A DNA stretch of 64,000 bases from Pieris napi (GCF_905475465.1 NC_062253.1:186001-250000), one strand, 5' to 3'. Positions 31,501-43,936 are shown, numbered from the stretch's first letter. Translations and numbers: made by a program. The notes: generated by a model from the sequence alone, not told the origin.

Positions 31501-34500
31501 GAAATAGACTTTAGCATAGAGTCATCAAAGGGAAAAAAGTAGGATTCGAGACAGCCATTAAAGGCAGTTACGTGGACATCCAAGTTAGTGGATGCGTTGA
31601 CGGCCTTTGAGGCAGGAGTTCGGTAGGCCTCCACTGATCGAACAGATTCCCCAGCTCGCTAGTTGTAATAAATAAACTCACCAACACTATCACCGGCGGC
31701 GATAGCTACGATATTACTAAGTACTGTGGCTCGAGCGGCGCGGACACGCGTGCCTGACCCCCCTCCACTGGCGTCCAAGTGCTGCATCAAGGCCTCCACC
31801 ACGCTGTACGAGTACTGCGCCTGTAAGGTGTCGCGCAAGGGTCTCTCACTAGTCCTCAGTATAAGATGTCAATCAAATATGTATGAATTTCAAAAAATAT
31901 ATCTGGGGAATTTATGTTATATCCTGTCTCTCTTATTGTTGGATGACGTCAAAAATGGACAAACTAACACTTATTTTAAATATTTACGTCTACTTATTAA
32001 ATTTACTTTCTTAGAATATACGTTATTTAGTATATGATCATTACCTGAATAGAGAACATGATAATCTTGAATATGTGAACGGCGAAATCGCACGGCAACC
32101 ACAGCTCGTGGCGATCGAAATGCCTAAAAATACGTTAAAATAAGAAATAATATATATACATATGTTTTTTGTATGGTACTATAGAATTAGACGACGAATG
32201 GTCCTTACGTAAGTACGGGTCGTAGAACTGATCGGATGTGTCCGTAGGAGGCTCTCCCGACCAGTTCCCGGAGACAGGCTTCGGCCAGTTTGGGCGGTTC
32301 CTCTATCCCTTCCCTCGTGTCCGTCTCTGACTCCAGACACGACACCGTCTCGTATTTCTCTGCGCCCTGATTGATTAAAATCCAAAAATCCATGTCAAAA
32401 TGATGTTTATGAGTTGTTTAAATACCTATAACTAGACTAGACTATAAATTTATCGAGAAGTATTTGTAATTTAGCTGTAGCTTAAGAATTAATATCAATT
32501 TGCATATGTATTGTTCTTAGTATAACATATAGAAAATGAAAAAGATATTATATGTTGTTTCTTTTGTATTCACAGGTGAGTGAATAATTTGTAAATATAT
32601 ATTTTTTATTAAATGTAAATGAATAGATATTTCTTTTGTATTCACAGAGAAACGCAGTTGCGCCTTATTTATTCCCAGTACTCGTATAAGCGATTGATTA
32701 CAATATATGTATTGTCAAAGAGTTTACCTGCATATTATATAACAACGAAGGCACAATCTTATCCATGTGTTGAGCCTCCCAAATATTCTCCACCAGATCG
32801 TCAGACACGGTCTTCCTTATCACCCCCTGAAATATTATTGCTGTCATACAATCGAAATTAAATTAATTAATTAATATCGCACCAAGAAAAAGTATTTTAT
32901 TAGCAATACGTTATAATTTATAATTAGAATTATGTTATGTATTCCATGTTTAAATTACTCCTTTTCGTATTGACTAATAATAATTATCTATTTTTGGGAA
33001 TAAATAAATAAAACATGTTTACCACATCTTACATAATACTATATCTACGGTATATATTACAAGGTCTTTTATCTAAAATATATCAGTTTTAAAAAGGTAC
33101 AAAAAATATGACCAAAACAGCGAATTACGTATGAGATAGGCACTTGAATATATTCTTAATATGTTGCTATCACTTAGTAAAAAATCATCTTATGGCATTT
33201 TTTTATTTGTCAAAATACAGATTAAATATTTACGTCTTTTGTACCTCTCCTGATTTATTAATCTCTCTATTTTGATCGCAAGAAAATATTTTTTGGCCAG
33301 CGCAGGAATGTGTTGTTAATTTTTTTTTATATTACTGAAGCAAACCGGCAGGAGGCTCACCTGATGTTAAGTGATTCCGCCCATGGACGCTCTCAATGCC
33401 GGAGATATCATGCCTTTAAAAGTTGGTACTGTTATATCATAGCCTTGTACCCTATCTGGCTGACACACTAATATCTTTTGTCTAGTCAGCATTTCCCACC
33501 GAGAGGTGAAACAATAACTAAATTATGAAATTAGTTCGGTATCATCCTTCGTCGCGGAAACACATTTATTGGTTTTCATTTTATTCTGTTCTTATAATTA
33601 ATTAATATTCAAATAAAACTTCAATTGATTGTATTGTGAAATCATTTTTCTTTTTTTAAAAACCCAATCACGCAGTAGTGTGAAGAGTATCAATGTCTAT
33701 TGCTAACTTGCAACATATCATTAATATGCAGAAGACGGAAAATTCTAAGCAAAGTCACCTTAAAGGTGACATAACGAAAATATTCACGTAATATAAGAAG
33801 CCGAGCGAATTAATCTCAAGGCTGTATTTTGTTTTAATCTTGTAATACTAAGCTTACAAGGTTTCACGCTCAATTTATTCATACGTAATTATTAAGATAA
33901 AGTAATTATTTTATAAGATACATAAATGTTCTTATATAAAATTCTTACGACGCGGCTTTATGCTTTTAAGATATAAAGAGGTAGTTTCTTTATTTCTTCT
34001 TAAATTTAAGAAGTTAAAGTTTAGAAGGGCAGGTCAAAAGGACTCATACCTAACCGAGCGTGTTTGGTGTATGATACGAGTTAATTATTCAGGGAGCATT
34101 GCAAGCAGAGGTCTCTGCCCACCTGTTAGGTTAACAGGAATGACTGACATAAATAAATACATATAACCAAACGACAATTAAATTAATAACTAACAAATTT
34201 AATGCTAATTGCGGGTAGTTACAAGAAGATTGATTAAGACAGTGTTGTTTAAGGTAAAAATTGTGTGTTATTTTGTTAAGCGCCTTAAATTTTTATTATT
34301 TTTTGTTAATTGAATTTCTTTATGGTATATTAAATAAAATCTTTTTTAAAAATTAAAAATTATATTAATAAGAGCCTTAAATCTCGCAAACAATCATTCA
34401 ATCTTTCATTCGTTCTTCGTTCATTTACCTGCAACCCCCTTATCCCGGCGAGTCGTATACTATCTCTTGTGTGTTTGTCTGTATGATTGCTGTGACACAT

Positions 34501-36300
34501 GGCAGAGAACTTGGACACGAAGAAGTCATACCGACGGTGGTATGATGGCGTATCCTCTTCTATATTCGCGAAACGGACGAACTGGAAACGATATATACAT
34601 ATTTTATAGAACGGGCAAAAGGCTCATCTGATGTAAGTTATACCACTGCCCACGGACACACACTTCTAGAGGGCTAGCAAGCGCGATGCCAGCCTTTCAT
34701 TTTTTATCACAGCTGCTGGCTATACCAAGCTTTGGTTAATATATGACGATACTGTAATATTACTAAATGTAAAGTTTTACTCTCTGAGCACAGAAAAAGT
34801 CCAATATTAGTTTTAACTTTGTTAAATAATTGTAGAATTCGTAGAATCAAGTCCCAAGGCAAAGACCCAACAACGTAAAAACACTTTTTATTTTAACATG
34901 ACGTACATGATTTAATTGAATTAAAAAAAGAAATAATACAGAGTTTAATACAAATTACACTTATTCCAGTCTTTATTTGATTGGTCCAAAATCTTTAACG
35001 AATTTAGCAAATATAAAAAGCAGTAATGTCACTCACGCTCTGCGTCGCAAGTATCTGTAGTTGAGGATCTGTGGACTCCAGTAACTTCTGCACCATTTTG
35101 AGGAAGCTCTCTACGAAGAGGTTGAGAGTCTGCGAGTGACACGCTAAGAGGAGCTGGTCCATTGCCTCCATGGCTATTATTACGAACCTGGATAAATACC
35201 CTCCGTGTGATGTAAACTCACTTAAACTAAATTACATGATATACATTTACGATTATTACCTTATATAATTTAACACATTTTAATTCTTTTCTTACAGTGG
35301 TTGCCTAGAAAAGATCGCTCGAAAGCGAAGAGGCCGCCAGATGCCCTCCTTTATATTTAATTATGTTAAATTTTTATATTGTAATGCAACGAAGTGTTAA
35401 TAAATAAAATACCTTCCCTCCTATATACCCAATTCAGATGGATCTCTTTTACATATTTTTATATGAATTTAAAAGTGTAAATATTACTGTTTTAAACATT
35501 TAACAAATTGCTTAAAATAATTACACGATTCGAGATACACGAACGAATTACAGATACACCTTTTTAAAAGTAATAACTACTTATGGGAGGCACTCTCGCA
35601 TTGAGTACTGCCAATTATGATATAACACAATGTATTGCCTGCCAAGTATCCTTGCCCAAACTAGACCAATCTGAGATTATTGTGTTTAGGCACTAAAATT
35701 TAAAAAAAAATTCAAGTTATTGCAGGAATTTTATTTCACTAGTAAATTCGCAATATAGTTTATTAGAACATATGTATCTATAATTTATATAGAATAATAA
35801 TATCAGATTCCTCAAATATAAACAATTTTATTAAAACAAGTGTTACTACACAGTATGAACTTTTTTGTCGGTTGTAATTAGCATAATTGTCATTGCCTTT
35901 AAATCTCAATGCTGTTTCTAAGCCAGGTTTTCTAAATACGTTTTTGCTGTAAGTATTAATTACGGACATAGAAAAACAAGTCCAATAGCACTCAGCCGTG
36001 ATTTTAACGTACGACCTCGATTGAAAGTCGCTCAGACCTACTACTACTTTGCTTTCTTGGTCTCATAATAACCTGAAAAGATTTTATAACCATACCCATG
36101 TCTTCGCCGATATATATCCCTCGAAGCCTTTTGAAAGAGGTAGTCCCCGATTCTATCGAGTTTCTCCGGACTGGAGAGTGAGTAGAACGTAAGCTTCTCC
36201 ATATTTGACTTGACGAGGCCATCTTGTGGCAACGCGGGGAATATATTGTCAACCAAACGTTTGTATCTTGGCCGAAGTGCGGAGCAACAGCCACAGCAAC
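25553..36300 (-). CDS. EFR3: EFR3 homologue (rolling blackout / stambha A), 19 exons found
   Basis: Exons in transcript order: 36300-36096, 35187-35037, 34581-34429, 32826-32728, 32366-32209, 32123-32045, 31820-31682, 31487-31417, 30760-30572, 30497-30325, 30040-29937, 29281-29161, 29088-28953, 28187-28074, 27641-27521, 27096-27005, 26686-26591, 26313-26152, 25693-25553. All borders are GT-AG and all phases agree, giving about 834 residues, the usual EFR3 size. Diagnostic stretches: GCCSALRPRYKRLVDNIFP, NMEKLTFYSLSSPEKLDRIG, IAMEAMDQLLLACHSQ, FANIEEDTPSYHRRYDFFVS, WEAQHMDKIVPSLLYNMQ, HIFKIIMFSIQ, TFRTAPFDHLL. The helical-repeat protein is anchored at the plasma membrane by N-terminal palmitoylated cysteines (here the CCGCC cluster). 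With TTC7 and hyccin it recruits PI4KIII-alpha to make PI4P; in flies it acts in phototransduction and synaptic endocytosis. The initiator Met is on a separate exon. Confidence 0.95.
25754..26002 (-). repeat. tRNA-derived SINE copy 4
   Basis: Reverse-strand copy in the last intron of EFR3, from CAGTGGCGCTACA to GGCCAACATTGCT. It is full length apart from small gaps. Confidence 0.8.
26888..26998 (-). repeat. dispersed repeat, family B, minus orientation
   Basis: 'AATTCTTAAAACGCCGGAAA' through 'AACATCAGATAAGCCTCCCG' is the reverse of the family B start. It lies in an EFR3 intron. Confidence 0.6.
27758..27915 (+). repeat. dispersed repeat, family D (CGCAATACAGCG type)
   Basis: 'CTAATTAAAGATTTAAGTCG' with 'GCGCCTGG' and 'GTATCGCAATACAGCG' recurs at 52.70-52.86 kb and in part at 47.10-47.23 kb. 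Probably the 3' end of a CR1-like retroelement. Confidence 0.6.
28345..28414 (+). repeat. SINE 3' fragment
   Basis: Only the 3' block is left: ACAGATATAGAAATCTGAGG, GCCCAGACCTAAAAAGG and TTGTAGCGCCACTGG. It lies in an EFR3 intron. Confidence 0.75.
33345..33425 (+). repeat. dispersed repeat, family B
   Basis: 'CCGGCAGGAGGCTCACCTGA' and 'TGTTAAGTGATTCCGCCCAT' form one of the best-conserved starts of the family. It lies in the EFR3 intron 34428-32827. Confidence 0.65.
34612..34705 (+). repeat. dispersed repeat, family B
   Basis: 'GGGCAAAAGGCTCATCTGAT' and 'CCCACGGACACACACTTC' match the family B start. It lies 30 bases from an EFR3 splice acceptor. Confidence 0.6.
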
Positions 36301-36654
36301 CTGAAATAAGTCAAATCCACAAATTCATACATCATCATCGACATCCTCTTGGTTGGAAATGAAAGTTAAACTCATCAACTTAAAACTAATAATAATTAAA
36401 ATCTAAATATGAATTATTAATATACCATTCCGAACCCATATTATGTAGTAAGAAGTGACATAAAATATAGCTTTGGTTTTAAATCAGTAGTAGCAATAGG
36501 CGACCACAGCCCTCATAAGTGCGATAGGTTAGCACTGAGTCAAACAAGTGCTAAATAAGGTTCATGAATACAATTATTGTAAGGATCGGAATGGAGCATT
36601 CAAAATCAGGAGACACCCTATTTTATCAGTTGACTTAACATTAGATTAACTTAC

Positions 36655-36721
36655 ACGTTATATACAAAGTCCTACTCATCATAAAGCAAAGACGATGCGC
36701 AATTTTGTTCACCGGCAGCAT
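36655..36721 (-). CDS. candidate proximal first coding exon of EFR3
   Basis: An ATG (complementing 36719-36721) opens 22 codons plus one base ending at a good donor, T|GTAAGTTAA. The phase joins exactly to the exon at 36300, making the junction codon TGT and giving CCCGCC before SALRPRYKRL. EFR3 proteins begin with a short Met-led leader right before this Cys cluster, so some such exon must exist. The leader (MLPVNKIAHR...) has no recognised homology. This exon is nearer than the rival at 40.6 kb but is not otherwise favoured. Confidence 0.35.
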
Positions 36722-38210
36722 AATCACTTCCTATTTAACACTTCAATTAAATTTGCTAAACACTATTTAACTTCTATACACAATTACAATTAATTTTAAA
36801 TATTTTTCTATGTGTTATTAAATAAATCTACATTGTAAACACGATTAAAATAGCAATCTATGTGTATGACTTGCTATACTATGTCAGAATTGTGTCGTAA
36901 AAGATAAGGTTAAGATAACATTTATTTAGTTAAGTATGATAGTTAAATGTTTCCGCGGGTCCGTACGGATTATTATTATATATTTATCAATATTTACTAT
37001 TGTTAGATTTCACCTTTCAATATTATTAGACAATGACTTTAAATATTTTAGTTTTATTTTCTTATCCTCTACATACTTTTAAGACCTATTATTATTCCTG
37101 AACCACCTGAGACTATTTGATTTATATTGAGTACTATGAAACATCTTAAAAACATAAAATGACATGTTTATTACAAGTATAAAAACTTTAAATTAGACCA
37201 AGTAAATTAATTCTAATCCTATTATAAAGAACAAAAATGTTTCACAAATACATTATATTTCTTTCATTGCTTCTTAAAGAATTAAATATGACATTCATAT
37301 TCTTAATTTAATTTCAATAAAGTTGATTGCTGATACAATGCCAATAATCCAAGAAAATGATAGTATGAGAATCACTAATAAATATGGTAGTTTTTATTTA
37401 AGTTATTTTAGAATTAACACTCAAAAACTTCTAAACTCACTATAGCAATACACCAACTACAAACTCCAGATGTAAAAGTTATTTTTAACTCTTTAATACA
37501 TCAGTTAAAAATAGAAGCTGCTTGTGACATTTTATATTTGACAGCATGAGTTATGCTAAGTTTGCCTAATAGATAGGGCTAAAAGAAAATGTAATAATAT
37601 AATTAGGAAGTATTTACCTTGTATGATGCTATGCTTAATTAGGTGTCTGTATGTACGTTTAGTAGGGACTTTTAGGTTCAAATTTTTTAAAATAAAACAA
37701 AAAAATCCTTTACTGGTTTTTTAAATAGCACAATTTGTTAATTAATGTTTTCCAAATTTCTAAGTTCACTATAGCATTGTATACACACAGGTTGGTTACG
37801 CTTATCTTCCTGATAAAATACAATTTATAAATCACAAAATTTAAGATGAACAATATTTCAAAAGTTCACAATTAAAATATGAGTATCAATTATTGATATA
37901 TACTATACTATTAACTAAATATTAATGATTTAGTTTATTGTTAAAAAAAGAAGACATCTCATTACATATTTAGTTACATATATTATTTTGTAGGCTAGAG
38001 TGGGCTTGTAAAGGTATAAAAAAATTATTTAAATTCCATAGATTTGGAACAATTCAGCAATTGCTTTAAAGCATTGCATGCACAAATTTGACTTTTTTAC
38101 TTAATAATTATTTCAAATCTTGTTGTAAAAAAGTTGTGTCAGTAATTCAGTCACAAATGTAGTTCATATTATAGAAAAAAATTAAAAGCCATGTTGTTAA
38201 GTCACCTTAC
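36722..38210. other. EFR3 to cyclin L interval, no gene seen
   Basis: Very AT-rich. It is either the EFR3 promoter or intron 1, plus the distal 3' UTR of cyclin L. No dispersed repeat of the families listed here is present. Confidence 0.4.
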
Positions 38211-38216
38211 TTTATT
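38211..38216 (-). terminator. possible poly(A) signal of cyclin L
   Basis: AATAAA on the minus strand 32 bases after the stop codon. Its closeness to the stop makes a more distal signal equally likely. Confidence 0.35.
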
Positions 38217-38247
38217 TATACATTTAATATACTATTTAATTAATGAA

Positions 38248-39510
38248 TTAATGCTTTCTCTTATCTTCCCTACTATCCCTACTTGATTTTGACCGCTCAT
38301 AGTCATCGTACTTTCTGGAGGATGTCCGACTCCTCTTATCATCAGACCTTCTTTCCCTTGACCTGTCTATTTCCCTTTCACGAGATCGAGACTTGTGCCT
38401 TTTGCTGGAGTATTCCCGTTTTCTTTCATATGGTGAACGAGACCTCCTCTCCCTCTTCTTATGACTTGTATGATATTTTGAAGATAATGGTGGTGTCTTT
38501 GGAGACTTTTCATTCTTAGTTTCTCTCTTTGTCTCCTTTGATGTTGATGTTGAAGGCTCACTTTTTTTCTCTTCTAACTTTGCTTCTCGTTCCTTCTGTA
38601 CTTGCATTTGCCTATTAGCTTGATAAACCCGTCTAAGGGAATCTACTTTGCTCTCCAATTCTTCAGGATTTACTTTAGTCCTTTTGTATAGTTGTAGGAT
38701 TCTTACACAGATTTCTCGAATTTCTTCTTCGGTTACTTTGAATAACAAGAACCAATGGGGGTTATTTGGGAGTGGTAATCCAATTTTCCGTGCAGTCAAA
38801 AAGATACAAGCACATGCTATAGTTTCTGGGGGAAATCTCATAAAAACATCAGTCCTTAGAGCATCATTCATGTAGTTCCAAGCCATTTGCATAAGCGCTT
38901 TATTCTTTTCATATTGTAATAATTGCAGATAGACTACAATGAGTTTGTGTGGATGTTTTACATGAACACAGAAACCAAGTTCCTTAAGAATGCGTCGTTC
39001 AGCTTTAATCACTTGATTTTTGAGTTCTATGTAGTTGAGGTCTACTATTAATGGGGAGATTGTTTTCTGAGCTCTTACTTGTTTGATGTGATGAAATACG
39101 TTGATGACGTCACGGATACGACACGGCTTTTCCTCAACCTTGGATGCTAAATAGATGCTTCCCATTGCAGTGGTTTCCATAGGATATCTTACAAATGATT
39201 TTGAATAGTAGAATCTTTGAAGATACATTTGGCCTGTAGCCATGGCAACTTGAGGCAGTTTGAGCAAAATTCCAGCGGTTTGAATCATTTCACAACCAAG
39301 GACTCGGAGATCAATCTCAGTTTCTATGTCTAACCCATCTGCTTGTGATGGCGTCTCCTTGAACGTAGTTTCCGGTAGTAAACAGTTATGAAGCGTTAAG
39401 ACTATTTTTCCATAGTTCTTTGGAACCTTTGTGGCTGTTGTTCCATTATTCTTCGCTTGATTTTGAGTAGTCACTGTAGTGGATGTGGTCATTTTGGAAA
39501 ATAGCTCCAA
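38248..39510 (-). CDS. cyclin L, intronless, with RS-rich tail
   Basis: A single ORF of 420 codons. Two cyclin folds are visible: [20 protein letters not shown] to HIKQ (about 65-145), including [17 protein letters not shown] and [10 protein letters not shown], and a second from about 165 to 275 with [20 protein letters not shown] and [20 protein letters not shown]. Residues 330-420 are an Arg/Ser-rich tail ([34 protein letters not shown]), the mark of L-type cyclins. Known cyclin L partners are CDK11 and CDK12/13-type kinases in nuclear speckles, acting in pre-mRNA splicing. The second Met (residue 7) could also be the start. The gene runs in the same direction as EFR3, upstream of its main exons. 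AAGATGGCG about 155 bases upstream (39668-39676) is a typical proximal promoter element. Confidence 0.95.
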   Translation of the reverse strand: MELFSKMTTSTTVTTQNQAKNNGTTATKVPKNYGKIVLTLHNCLLPETTFKETPSQADGLDIETEIDLRVLGCEMIQTAGILLKLPQVAMATGQMYLQRFYYSKSFVRYPMETTAMGSIYLASKVEEKPCRIRDVINVFHHIKQVRAQKTISPLIVDLNYIELKNQVIKAERRILKELGFCVHVKHPHKLIVVYLQLLQYEKNKALMQMAWNYMNDALRTDVFMRFPPETIACACIFLTARKIGLPLPNNPHWFLLFKVTEEEIREICVRILQLYKRTKVNPEELESKVDSLRRVYQANRQMQVQKEREAKLEEKKSEPSTSTSKETKRETKNEKSPKTPPLSSKYHTSHKKRERRSRSPYERKREYSSKRHKSRSREREIDRSRERRSDDKRSRTSSRKYDDYERSKSSRDSREDKRKH

Positions 39511-39663
39511 CTTACAGTAACCAACACTTTCACTGAATAGTTATCACTTCATTAAATAATCTTACTTTACAATTAAAAAGAAGGAACTATAGAGTTTTAA
39601 TAGAAATTAATATTTGTTGCAAAAACGCGGTTTGACAAGGCAATCGAAGAACGACTATAATGA

Positions 39664-39680
39664 GCAAGATGGCGCCACAC
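39664..39680. promoter_or_regulatory. AAGATGGCG (YY1/Pho-like) site upstream of cyclin L
   Basis: The motif GCAAGATGGCGCC lies 155 bases upstream of the cyclin L start codon. The GCCAT core is the binding site of YY1/Pleiohomeotic factors. A similar site (GCCATCTTG) lies upstream of the integrase gene at about 20459. Confidence 0.4.
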
Positions 39681-40538
39681 GAACATATGTCAACAGTATT
39701 TTCTCTTCATTTCGAAGGAAGGCATTTTTTATATAAAGTTATTACTTACCTAGAGCCATATTAAATAACTCCTGATCTTGTTATTATATATTTAGCCATT
39801 AACGCTTTTTATAGAAATTAGGGCGTAGTTTTAATGATTCAGAAATCAACAATCAATTCTGATAGGCATTTTTCCATAGTCAATTGTTTGTCTATGGAGT
39901 ACTTACACAAACAGTAGCCATAGATTAGGCAAAACGCTAACGTCGTCCAACTTAAGACGATTAACCTATTATCATTCAAATTATATTTTAGTATGAAATT
40001 TAAGGCATCATATAAAATTGTCAAATAAAATACATAGAAAATAAATTCTAACATTACCTCTAGTTTCCCTAATTAGTAAAAGAAAACCTTTATTTTAATA
40101 CATAAATATTTACTTACTACAGTAGCTTTACACTATCATTATTACGAGGCATTAAAAACTAGACAAAGGTTATCCGAAATATACATTATATTAAGACATA
40201 ATGAAGTTTCTGAACTGTTGACGGAAACGGATATCAAATTATTGGCGCCAAGCGACAATTAATAATCAATACCTAGTTTTGTTATTACATATGATAGATT
40301 ATGGTGACCTAATTATATGAACCACCAAAACATTTCAAACCTATTTTTATGTTTTCAATTGAAATACGTTTAGAAAAATATTTGGGCAAATTCTCTCTGA
40401 CTTAAAATAAAGTAGGACATAATTCTTCTTCACCTCATTCATTTCATCTTTACAATCATTATTATGTTTTTTATTAAACTAAAATAAAATATGGCAATTA
40501 TATTAAGTTATGGAATTGACGCTGAAAAACATACTTAC

Positions 40539-40623
40539 AGCCAGGATCGGTACATTTTTGCACAAATGATTCCAGAATGTCATGACCTTCGCCAGCATCA
40601 AAACAACATTTTACGAAAGACAT
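40539..40623 (-). CDS. candidate distal first coding exon of EFR3
   Basis: An ATG (complementing 40621-40623) opens 28 codons plus one base (MSFVKCCFDAGEGHDILESF...) ending at a near-ideal donor, T|GTAAGTATG. The phase fits the EFR3 exon at 36300 and, like the proximal candidate, makes a TGT junction codon. The leader contains CC near its start, which could add acylation sites. If it is used, cyclin L lies wholly inside EFR3 intron 1 on the same strand. It could equally be the first exon of another transcript. Confidence 0.35.
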
Positions 40624-42350
40624 AATATTTGTCTTCTACTTTTTACTTCGATAAAATAATTGAGCTTTTTACGTAAATTCTTAAAACAGAATCTATTCAT
40701 AAACTAATATAGAAGATAATAATCTAATAACAGATATCACTTATTTATTTATTAGATAAATAATTATTGCTTTTTTTTTATCCTCGAATATGTAAATAAA
40801 ATTTTATTCAAGATATCACAGTGAAATTGAACTAGAGACGAAAATTGAACTCAATCACCCACATTATTGCCAAAAGGTGTACTTGTTTAGCTCTTTTTAT
40901 TGAAAACTGCTATAAATAAAGCACTTAGATCTTGAATTAGGTCAAACATGTCACGTCATTTCAAAAATAGGCAAAACATGTAGCGGAATGTATGATAGTC
41001 GACGTTCAACTGACTATAAGCCAACTAAATAAAATAGCTTGCTTCACTTAGAAGTTTACTATTTCGATTTGATGTGTTCCTTTCAATTTTTCAGTATAAT
41101 GCGCAAAGATAATTTATGCGCAATCTTGCTCGTAAAATCGTCTACAAGTTCTACGAATGGCACATGCATTTACAATAAATTTAATCAAATAATTATTGAT
41201 TAACTTTACGTTCTCAATTCTTGCACAATTAGTAACTTTAATTTTGCTACAGAACTATTGATATTTCTTTTTATTTTAAATCTCGAAATAGGCGCCTACA
41301 AATTGCAAAAACAGATGCCGCTTTTATACGTTACGAGAATACTTGATGACAATAGTTAGTCTATTGTCTACGAGATGGCATTACTTGTATAAAAAATCTC
41401 TATATTATAGAACTTTATGAATATTGTATAATAATGCTTCTAGAGCATTTTTGCGTGAATTTTAATGTTTTGAATGTGGTTAGCTGTTTTGACCATCAAG
41501 GGCCTATAATTTCGCCGGCAACCAGGGACTTTCGAAGTTATACGCTTATTTCATTATCCACTAGCCACACAATCACGTGACAGTTTTAAGATAAACTTAT
41601 TAGTATGTTTTTAAGAGTTCGAATGCTTAGCTTTTCCATGCAATTGGTAGTTTACTTCCAATTGTGTACGTTTTTTCAACAAAATCCCTAGTGTTGTCAA
41701 TAAATAGATTTATATCGTACATTAAAGTAAAACTGCTATTATAATATAAATGAGTATTAAACGACCCTAGTGCTTGGATATGAATTGCTCCAGTATAAGT
41801 AGGTAACGCGACTGAATCTTTCGGCTGCATTTCCAGACTCTGGGGCGATCGTCAACATCCACGACTGTTTTAAATGAAAGTGGGAACAAACCGTGATCCA
41901 TGTGGTATCAAATTATTTCAGTGTAATTAGTATTATTATTAATGCGCTGTGGCTGCGTCCATGCGCCGGGTTGTCTCTCTCCCTAAAATATGGCGATTTC
42001 GACTATGTATTTGCGTGTTGTTTCCTCGAAAATGTAAGTGCTGATAGAGGACAAATCTTTGTTTTTAATTTATTTTATTGGTCTAAGATCCCGATATACA
42101 ACGACCTTCACCGAGATGCTTATTTAATGAAACTTATTTTATATTTAATTTAATATGTCAATAAATATAATCCATATGGGTTGCCTAGCAAATTTCAGTC
42201 CAGAGTATTTTAATTAATATTTTAATAAAAATATTTTTGTTATATATCGGGATCTTATACTATATTATTATTTTTAAGATGTCACATGGAACATGGTGTA
42301 ATGGTTGCAGCTCCTTACAAACGTTGTGTAAAACAAAAAATTTCGCGATT
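40624..42350. other. gene-poor stretch, no supported gene
   Basis: AT-rich with isolated ORFs of 60-90 codons on both strands (for example 41627-41830 minus) that lack splice partners or recognisable motifs. Confidence 0.35.
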
Positions 42351-42351
42351 A

Positions 42352-42520
42352 AAAAGAGTGGCGGCGAGTTTATGGCCAGTTCTTCTCTTCTATTCGAAGT
42401 CCTTGATTGAGAACTGGCAGTCAATGTAAAATTAGAAGGGTTTATTGTATATTTCTTTTTTGACGTTCATAAGTGGACATTGTGTTATCTATATGAATAA
42501 ATGATTGTTGACTTTTGACT
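42352..42520 (+). repeat. dispersed repeat, family C
   Basis: Matches 10748-10885: 'TGGCCAGTTCTTCTCTT', 'GAGAACTGGCAGTCAATG', 'TTTTTTGACGTTCATAAGTG', and 'ATATGAATAAATGATTGTTG' at the 3' end. The orientation is the same. Confidence 0.65.
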
Positions 42521-42646
42521 CTGACTAAACAAATATTTACAAAGACAATATAGAATAATAGCTAAAAAGGTTAAAAGTTATCAGCTACCAACAGGAGCAC
42601 TTCTCTATTACTTTATCCATTCAAATAACGTATTCAAGGAACTGGT

Positions 42647-42824
42647 TCAAAGGGTTTGAGCCAGCATAATCTCAGCTGTCTTGTGTATAACATCATGCAT
42701 ACTCTTGACGCGCGCCTCGTAGCTGCCCGAAACTTGAGAAAGCCCAATACATTTATTGTATATGTCAGGTGGCTTTAAGAATCGTTTCTTTCGAGCTGAT
42801 ATAAACATCACTGTCATCACACTG
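42647..42824 (-). other. orphan terminal-exon-like ORF, unrecognised
   Basis: After a possible acceptor (AACTACAG at 42832-42825) a 59-codon frame runs to a stop, containing FISARKKRFLKPPDIYNK and EARVKSMHDVIHKTAEIML. Composition looks protein-like, with a helical Lys/Glu-rich end. No matching upstream exon was found and I do not recognise it. Confidence 0.25.
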
Positions 42825-43194
42825 CTGTAGTTTGAAGAGTGCAAATAAACAAATTTAATTTTTTCAATTAGGGGATTATTAATTAGATTTCAAATCCAAC
42901 ATCATTAATAAAATACTAACTACTTAAACAATCTCTTTTCTTGTTGTGTAGTCACAAAAAAGTTAAAAATGATTCTATTCAGACTTTGACTCGCTCTACT
43001 TCTAGGAACTACTATAAACAAAATACTTCACTTAGATCTGAGATCTAAGTTTTAAAGTAAACGTGGAAATAATTTAACTTATTTCGTGACAATATTTGAA
43101 TTCCGACCTTCATAGCCAGACTAGATGACAGATAATAGCACTGTTATAATTTGGCTGCACGACAAAAGCTGTGTTTCTTAAAAAAGTCAACATC

Positions 43195-43385
43195 GAGAAG
43201 TTTTCCTTGCGAACGCGGCCTCCTTAAAATTATTCGCAGTGGAGCCTTTACACGTAATACACTCACTACCATTTTAAACTTCAGTCGACCTCGGCGCACC
43301 GAAGAGAATGGTCGCTCCCGCCATTTTAGATGTCAAACAGTGATAGTGATAAAAAAGCGCGAATCGCCGGCTCATTAGTGGCCAG
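43195..43385. promoter_or_regulatory. candidate promoter island
   Basis: A GC-richer patch in an AT-rich desert. On the minus strand it carries AAAATGGCGGGAGCG (YY1/Pho-like) and, 60 bases on, an excellent splice donor, GGTA|GTGAGTG. It could be the start and non-coding first exon of a minus-strand transcript, perhaps distal EFR3. No transcript can be proven from sequence. Confidence 0.3.
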
Positions 43386-43893
43386 GTTTTATTACCTGTG
43401 ATTGGTTTGGATTAGTCTGTGATAAGTGAGTGTTTTTTTTTTCGACTTTGAGCTGTCACTGCGGATACGATTTTTGTAAGTAGCTCTAGTCTTTGTTTAA
43501 ATTTTTAAATTGAATTATTATCTGTATATAGAGTTATATATAACCTATTTAGCTCGCTAAATAGTAAAAGTAAAAGGGACATAAATCAATGTTGCATTAG
43601 ATTGCTCGGTAAAATATATTAGTGGTTTAGTTTTGTAACTGCGCTCTTTAGAACGTCAGTACTAATATTGTGACTTCTAAATATATGTAATGAAGTTGGC
43701 ATTTAAATTTATGGTTGTATGGATACTGGTATCATAATTAAGATTACTTTAACAAATAGTCAAGAATAAAATTCTGGCTATAAACTGACTGCAGAATTTT
43801 ATTATAGGAAATCTACTACTATAGGAAAAAAACTGCATTAAAAACTAAGTAACGTATCGCAGAAAATGATGACTCTATTCTGTATTTGTTACG

Positions 43894-43936
<43 letters not shown>

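Noticed and set aside
36004..36294. Second frame of 96 codons over the first EFR3 body exon
   Set aside because: It is a frame-shifted shadow; the EFR3 frame carries the conserved SALRPRYKRLVDNIFP and SSPEKLDRIG strings.
43151..43378. Plus-strand ORF of 75 codons over the GC-richer island
   Set aside because: No homology, basic composition from GC-rich reading; the minus-strand promoter-like signals explain the composition better.
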